From Mycobacterium sp. DL (lineage in GTDB: Bacteria > Actinomycetota > Actinomycetes > Mycobacteriales > Mycobacteriaceae): DNA of 64,000 nucleotides. The number at the start of each line of letters is the position of its first letter. The first letter of the stretch is position 1. The notes under the pieces are model-generated. The model ran no database searches and was not told the origin of the DNA. It was given only the letters and a program-made list of their open reading frames with translations. The stretch is from positions 62,001 to 126,000 of the forward strand of contig NZ_CP155796.1 in the NCBI RefSeq assembly GCF_039729195.1, read 5' to 3'. Shown one piece after another: positions 61,738 through 64,000 of the stretch. Position numbers and translations under genes: made by a program.

Positions 61738-63113
61738 GCAAGGAGACCCAAACGGCCGCCGAAGGCGCCCTGGTCGTCGATTCCGACGGTACGACCAGCT
61801 GGTGGCTTCCGCGCGTAGCCGCCGTGGCAGAGGTGCGCTTGCCCGTCGCTGACGGCGTAGAGCTCGCCGTCGACGCCGCCGATCCGACGCTGGTGTTGGC
61901 GTGGGCGGCGGCGCCCGGTGCCGAAATCGAGTCGCTAGCAGGTGTTTTTGCCGACGCAGGCCTTGTCGACCGAGTACGGGCACTGCGCGGTGGAGGCGAA
62001 CAGGTCGTCGTCGAGAACGCGCCCACACTGACGCGCCCGTGGGTGCGGATGGCGACGGTTGCAGCGGTGCGGCAGTGCGCGGTGCTCCCACTGCACGAAG
62101 GCGCGTTGCTGCTCGACCTCGCGTCGGCCACGAGCGGCGTCGGGCACGCGGAGGCGGCGGCACACGTGTTCGGTCTCGCGGCACCGGTGCTACTGGCCCT
62201 CGGTGAACAGTGTCTGGCCAGGGAGATACGCGGCGGCGCGGCAACCGAACTCGTCGAGATCGCACAGGTGGCTGATGCTGCGCTCGCCGGTACGGCATGG
62301 GCCGACGATGTGCACGCGCTGGCCGCACGCCTCCGGGAGGAGGTGTCGGAGATTCCTGATGTCTTCGCCTTCGATTTCGCGGGTGCCGTGCGTGCGGACA
62401 TAGACGGTCCAAGTGTGTTGATGCCGGTCGCGGTCAAAACGCTGGAGTTCGTCGACCCGACCCTGGTGCCTGCTCGCATCCTGGCGTGGCGCGGGGCAGC
62501 CGAACGCGAACTCATCATCGAGGTCCATGACGATCATGTCGTCGTTAGCGCGTCGCTCGCCGACGGCATCGATGACCGCACGCTCGAGGCGAATCAGTTA
62601 TTGGCATATGCCGCTCGTCTCGAGGACGGCGGCTTGATCGCCTCATCTCCGATGACGGTCCACGATCACACCGTCAGCGCGGCGTTGCCCATCGTCGGTG
62701 GTGATCAAGCGGTGTCCTTCGGAATCATCCACGCTGACGGCGACTTCGACGATGTTCGCGTCGATGCCGTTGGTCGCGACCTACTCCGGGTCGACCGGCA
62801 GATGGTGGACGCCTTCGGTGATCAGCGTGCCGCAGTTGCCGAGCTGCATCGAACGTCCCTGCTCGACGATCAGACGGAGGCCCTGGACGCGAGTACGCGG
62901 TACATCCGAGCTGCCAAGGCAGCTGCAGGTGACGCCCTGACGCGCCTTGAGGAGCGACTCGACGCTTCCATCGACGACGTCGACGTACGCGAGTTGATCG
63001 AGGCGCGGGTGGCCGCGGTCGAGGCGTTCGAGATCAGGGTCGAACGACGTGCTGTATCAGCGGGAACCGAGCCGCTGCTAGCCGAACTCGTGTCCCGTTC
63101 GGGTGCCGAATGA
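61734..63113 (+). CDS. Protein of unknown function linked to CHAT gene
   Basis: A 459-residue acidic protein without membrane segments. The first ~230 residues are Ala/Val/Leu-rich alpha-beta; the middle (about 230-370) has beta-strand pairs such as E-L-I-I-E-V-H-D-D-H-V-V-V-S-A and H-D-H-T-V-S-A-A-L-P; the last ~90 residues are helical. Overlaps both neighbours by 4 nt (ATGA), so it is translated with the CHAT-domain gene. I cannot place it in a family. Confidence 0.65.
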   Translation: MSKETQTAAEGALVVDSDGTTSWWLPRVAAVAEVRLPVADGVELAVDAADPTLVLAWAAAPGAEIESLAGVFADAGLVDRVRALRGGGEQVVVENAPTLTRPWVRMATVAAVRQCAVLPLHEGALLLDLASATSGVGHAEAAAHVFGLAAPVLLALGEQCLAREIRGGAATELVEIAQVADAALAGTAWADDVHALAARLREEVSEIPDVFAFDFAGAVRADIDGPSVLMPVAVKTLEFVDPTLVPARILAWRGAAERELIIEVHDDHVVVSASLADGIDDRTLEANQLLAYAARLEDGGLIASSPMTVHDHTVSAALPIVGGDQAVSFGIIHADGDFDDVRVDAVGRDLLRVDRQMVDAFGDQRAAVAELHRTSLLDDQTEALDASTRYIRAAKAAAGDALTRLEERLDASIDDVDVRELIEARVAAVEAFEIRVERRAVSAGTEPLLAELVSRSGAE

Positions 63114-64000
63114 CCACTGTCGACATGCGTCTCGATGTGCTCGTCCGCGCCGCAGACGCGGGAGATACCTACATTGCGTGGCGCTGGCTCGACGCACTGG
63201 ACGATCCGAGGGCCACGCGCTTGGACGCGGCGACAGTCGATGCCGCGATCGCTGAACTGGACTCGGCGCTCATCGCGTCGCTGTCGGATGACGAGTCGGC
63301 ACTGCAGGCCGCGTCGAGGGCGATGGGGGATGGTGCGTTCACTTCCCTGGACCGTGAACAGCAATTGGCGAAAACCCTCGCTGATGCGGTCATTCCGCCT
63401 CGCTTGGTCGACGATATCCTGGCCAAGATCGAAGACGGTGTACGACCGCGGTTGCGGCTCACCCCAAGCCCCCGTCTCGCCCGTGTCCCATGGGAGGTGT
63501 TGCGAGTAGGCGACGGCGACCAACGGCTGCTGGACATCGTCGACATCGTGTACGACCCGCCCGCGACGGTGCGTGCGGAGCGGAGCACGCCCGCACGGCA
63601 ATGGTCCGACCATCGCGGACTTCCGGGTGTGTTCGTCATCGACCCGAGGACGCCGGGAGATCCTGACTCGCTGCCTGTGGTGTCGCCGACCACCAACGCT
63701 TCGGATGCCATTCGGAAACAGATCGCCGACTACGTCGAGACCGGCGGTGCACTCGCCGCTGAATCGAGGCGTTGGCAGGGCGGGCAGACCTTCACTCGAT
63801 CGTGGCTGTCGAAGGCGCTCAACGAGACTCCCCGATCACGACTGTTCTACTACGGTCACGTGTCCGCTGAGCCCGATGAACCCGGTTCGGCCGCGCTGCA
63901 TCTGAGTGACGAGACCACCGAGAGCTGGGGAATGGCTCGCCCCATCGGTGCCCACCTGCCGCTGAGCGCACTGGACCTCCTGCTCGGCACGACGACCGCG
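63110..64000 (+). CDS. CHAT-domain (caspase-like) protease, 5' part only
   Basis: The frame is open for 297 codons from ATG 63110 to the end of the window, so the C-terminus is missing. After a helical N-terminal part (about 1-115), residues 118-145 read R-L-R-L-T-P-S-P-R-L-A-R-V-P-W-E-V-L, the opening of a CHAT domain (I-P-W-E-x-L). L-F-Y-Y-G-H-V near residue 250 supplies the catalytic His (His250). The catalytic Cys would lie outside the window. CHAT proteases act in bacterial conflict and cell-death systems, typically cutting a partner protein. The ATG overlaps the previous stop. Confidence 0.78.
   Translation, partial: MTTVDMRLDVLVRAADAGDTYIAWRWLDALDDPRATRLDAATVDAAIAELDSALIASLSDDESALQAASRAMGDGAFTSLDREQQLAKTLADAVIPPRLVDDILAKIEDGVRPRLRLTPSPRLARVPWEVLRVGDGDQRLLDIVDIVYDPPATVRAERSTPARQWSDHRGLPGVFVIDPRTPGDPDSLPVVSPTTNASDAIRKQIADYVETGGALAAESRRWQGGQTFTRSWLSKALNETPRSRLFYYGHVSAEPDEPGSAALHLSDETTESWGMARPIGAHLPLSALDLLLGTTTA

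Noticed and set aside
63925..63940. Fifth copy of the TGGGGAnTCGCT leader motif
   Set aside because: The similar CTGGGGAATGGCTCG lies inside the CHAT coding frame, differs at the core, and does not precede a start codon.
1..64000. CRISPR arrays, tRNA or rRNA genes
   Set aside because: No regularly spaced direct repeats and no cloverleaf- or rRNA-like segments were seen by eye; a tRNAscan/CRISPR search would be needed to exclude them fully.

Overview
The window is GC-rich, densely packed DNA that reads as the chromosome of a rapidly growing mycobacterium (Mycolicibacterium type). The main evidence is a complete ESX-1 type VII secretion locus in canonical gene order, with PE/PPE and EsxB/EsxA proteins that align along their length with the M. 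tuberculosis ones as I remember them. GTG/TTG starts and 1-4 nt gene overlaps are frequent. Assignments rest on motifs, recalled family sequences and gene order; no database search was run.

Region 1 (about 0.1-31.4 kb) is ESX-1. The forward strand carries espE, espF, espG1, espH, eccA1, eccB1, eccCa1, eccCb1, pe35, ppe68, esxB, esxA, espI, eccD1, espJ and an EspC-like gene. The reverse strand carries mycP1, eccE1, espB, espL, an unrecognised WXG-type protein followed by two tiny membrane proteins, a proline-rich single-pass membrane protein, and espK. Between the two halves sit genes that are not part of the canonical ESX-1 gene set: a vapBC toxin-antitoxin pair and a tight pair made of an MscS-type channel with a cyclic-nucleotide-binding-like domain and a receptor-type class III adenylate cyclase that has lost catalytic residues. 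A lower-GC patch covers the start of espK and the adjacent membrane gene.

Region 2 (31.4-38.5 kb) holds a membrane protein flanked by two copies of a 63-nt palindromic repeat, then the fructose phosphotransferase system: ptsH-fruA-fruK-fruR on the reverse strand and ptsI divergent, with FruR-like operators in the shared promoter region.

Region 3 (38.5-44.6 kb) is accessory: an endonuclease/phosphatase-fold protein, a small zinc-ribbon protein, a toxin-antitoxin-SecB-like chaperone (TAC) operon with a clear operator palindrome, a membrane Ser/Thr kinase and a decayed gene.

Region 4 (45.0-53.1 kb) is a visibly AT-richer island with every enzyme needed to make ADP-L-glycero-D-manno-heptose (GmhA, HldE, GmhB, HldD). 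It also encodes a GT9 heptosyltransferase-like protein, an aldo/keto reductase, a Gfo/Idh/MocA oxidoreductase, an alkaline-phosphatase-fold-like protein and a phosphotransferase-like kinase. This is a Gram-negative-style nucleotide-heptose pathway in a mycobacterium and one of the two best candidates for an undescribed system.

Region 5 (53.4-64 kb, running off the end) is a forward-strand cluster: an orphan LuxR-type HTH protein, a YbjN-like protein, an OmpA-like lipoprotein, a multi-pass membrane protein, two NYN-nuclease paralogues (one degenerate), two unrecognised proteins and a CHAT-protease-like protein cut by the window end. The first four genes are each preceded by the same short leader motif (TGGGGAnTCGCT). 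Nuclease plus CHAT protease plus envelope components suggests a conflict or stress-sensing system; this is the second strong candidate.
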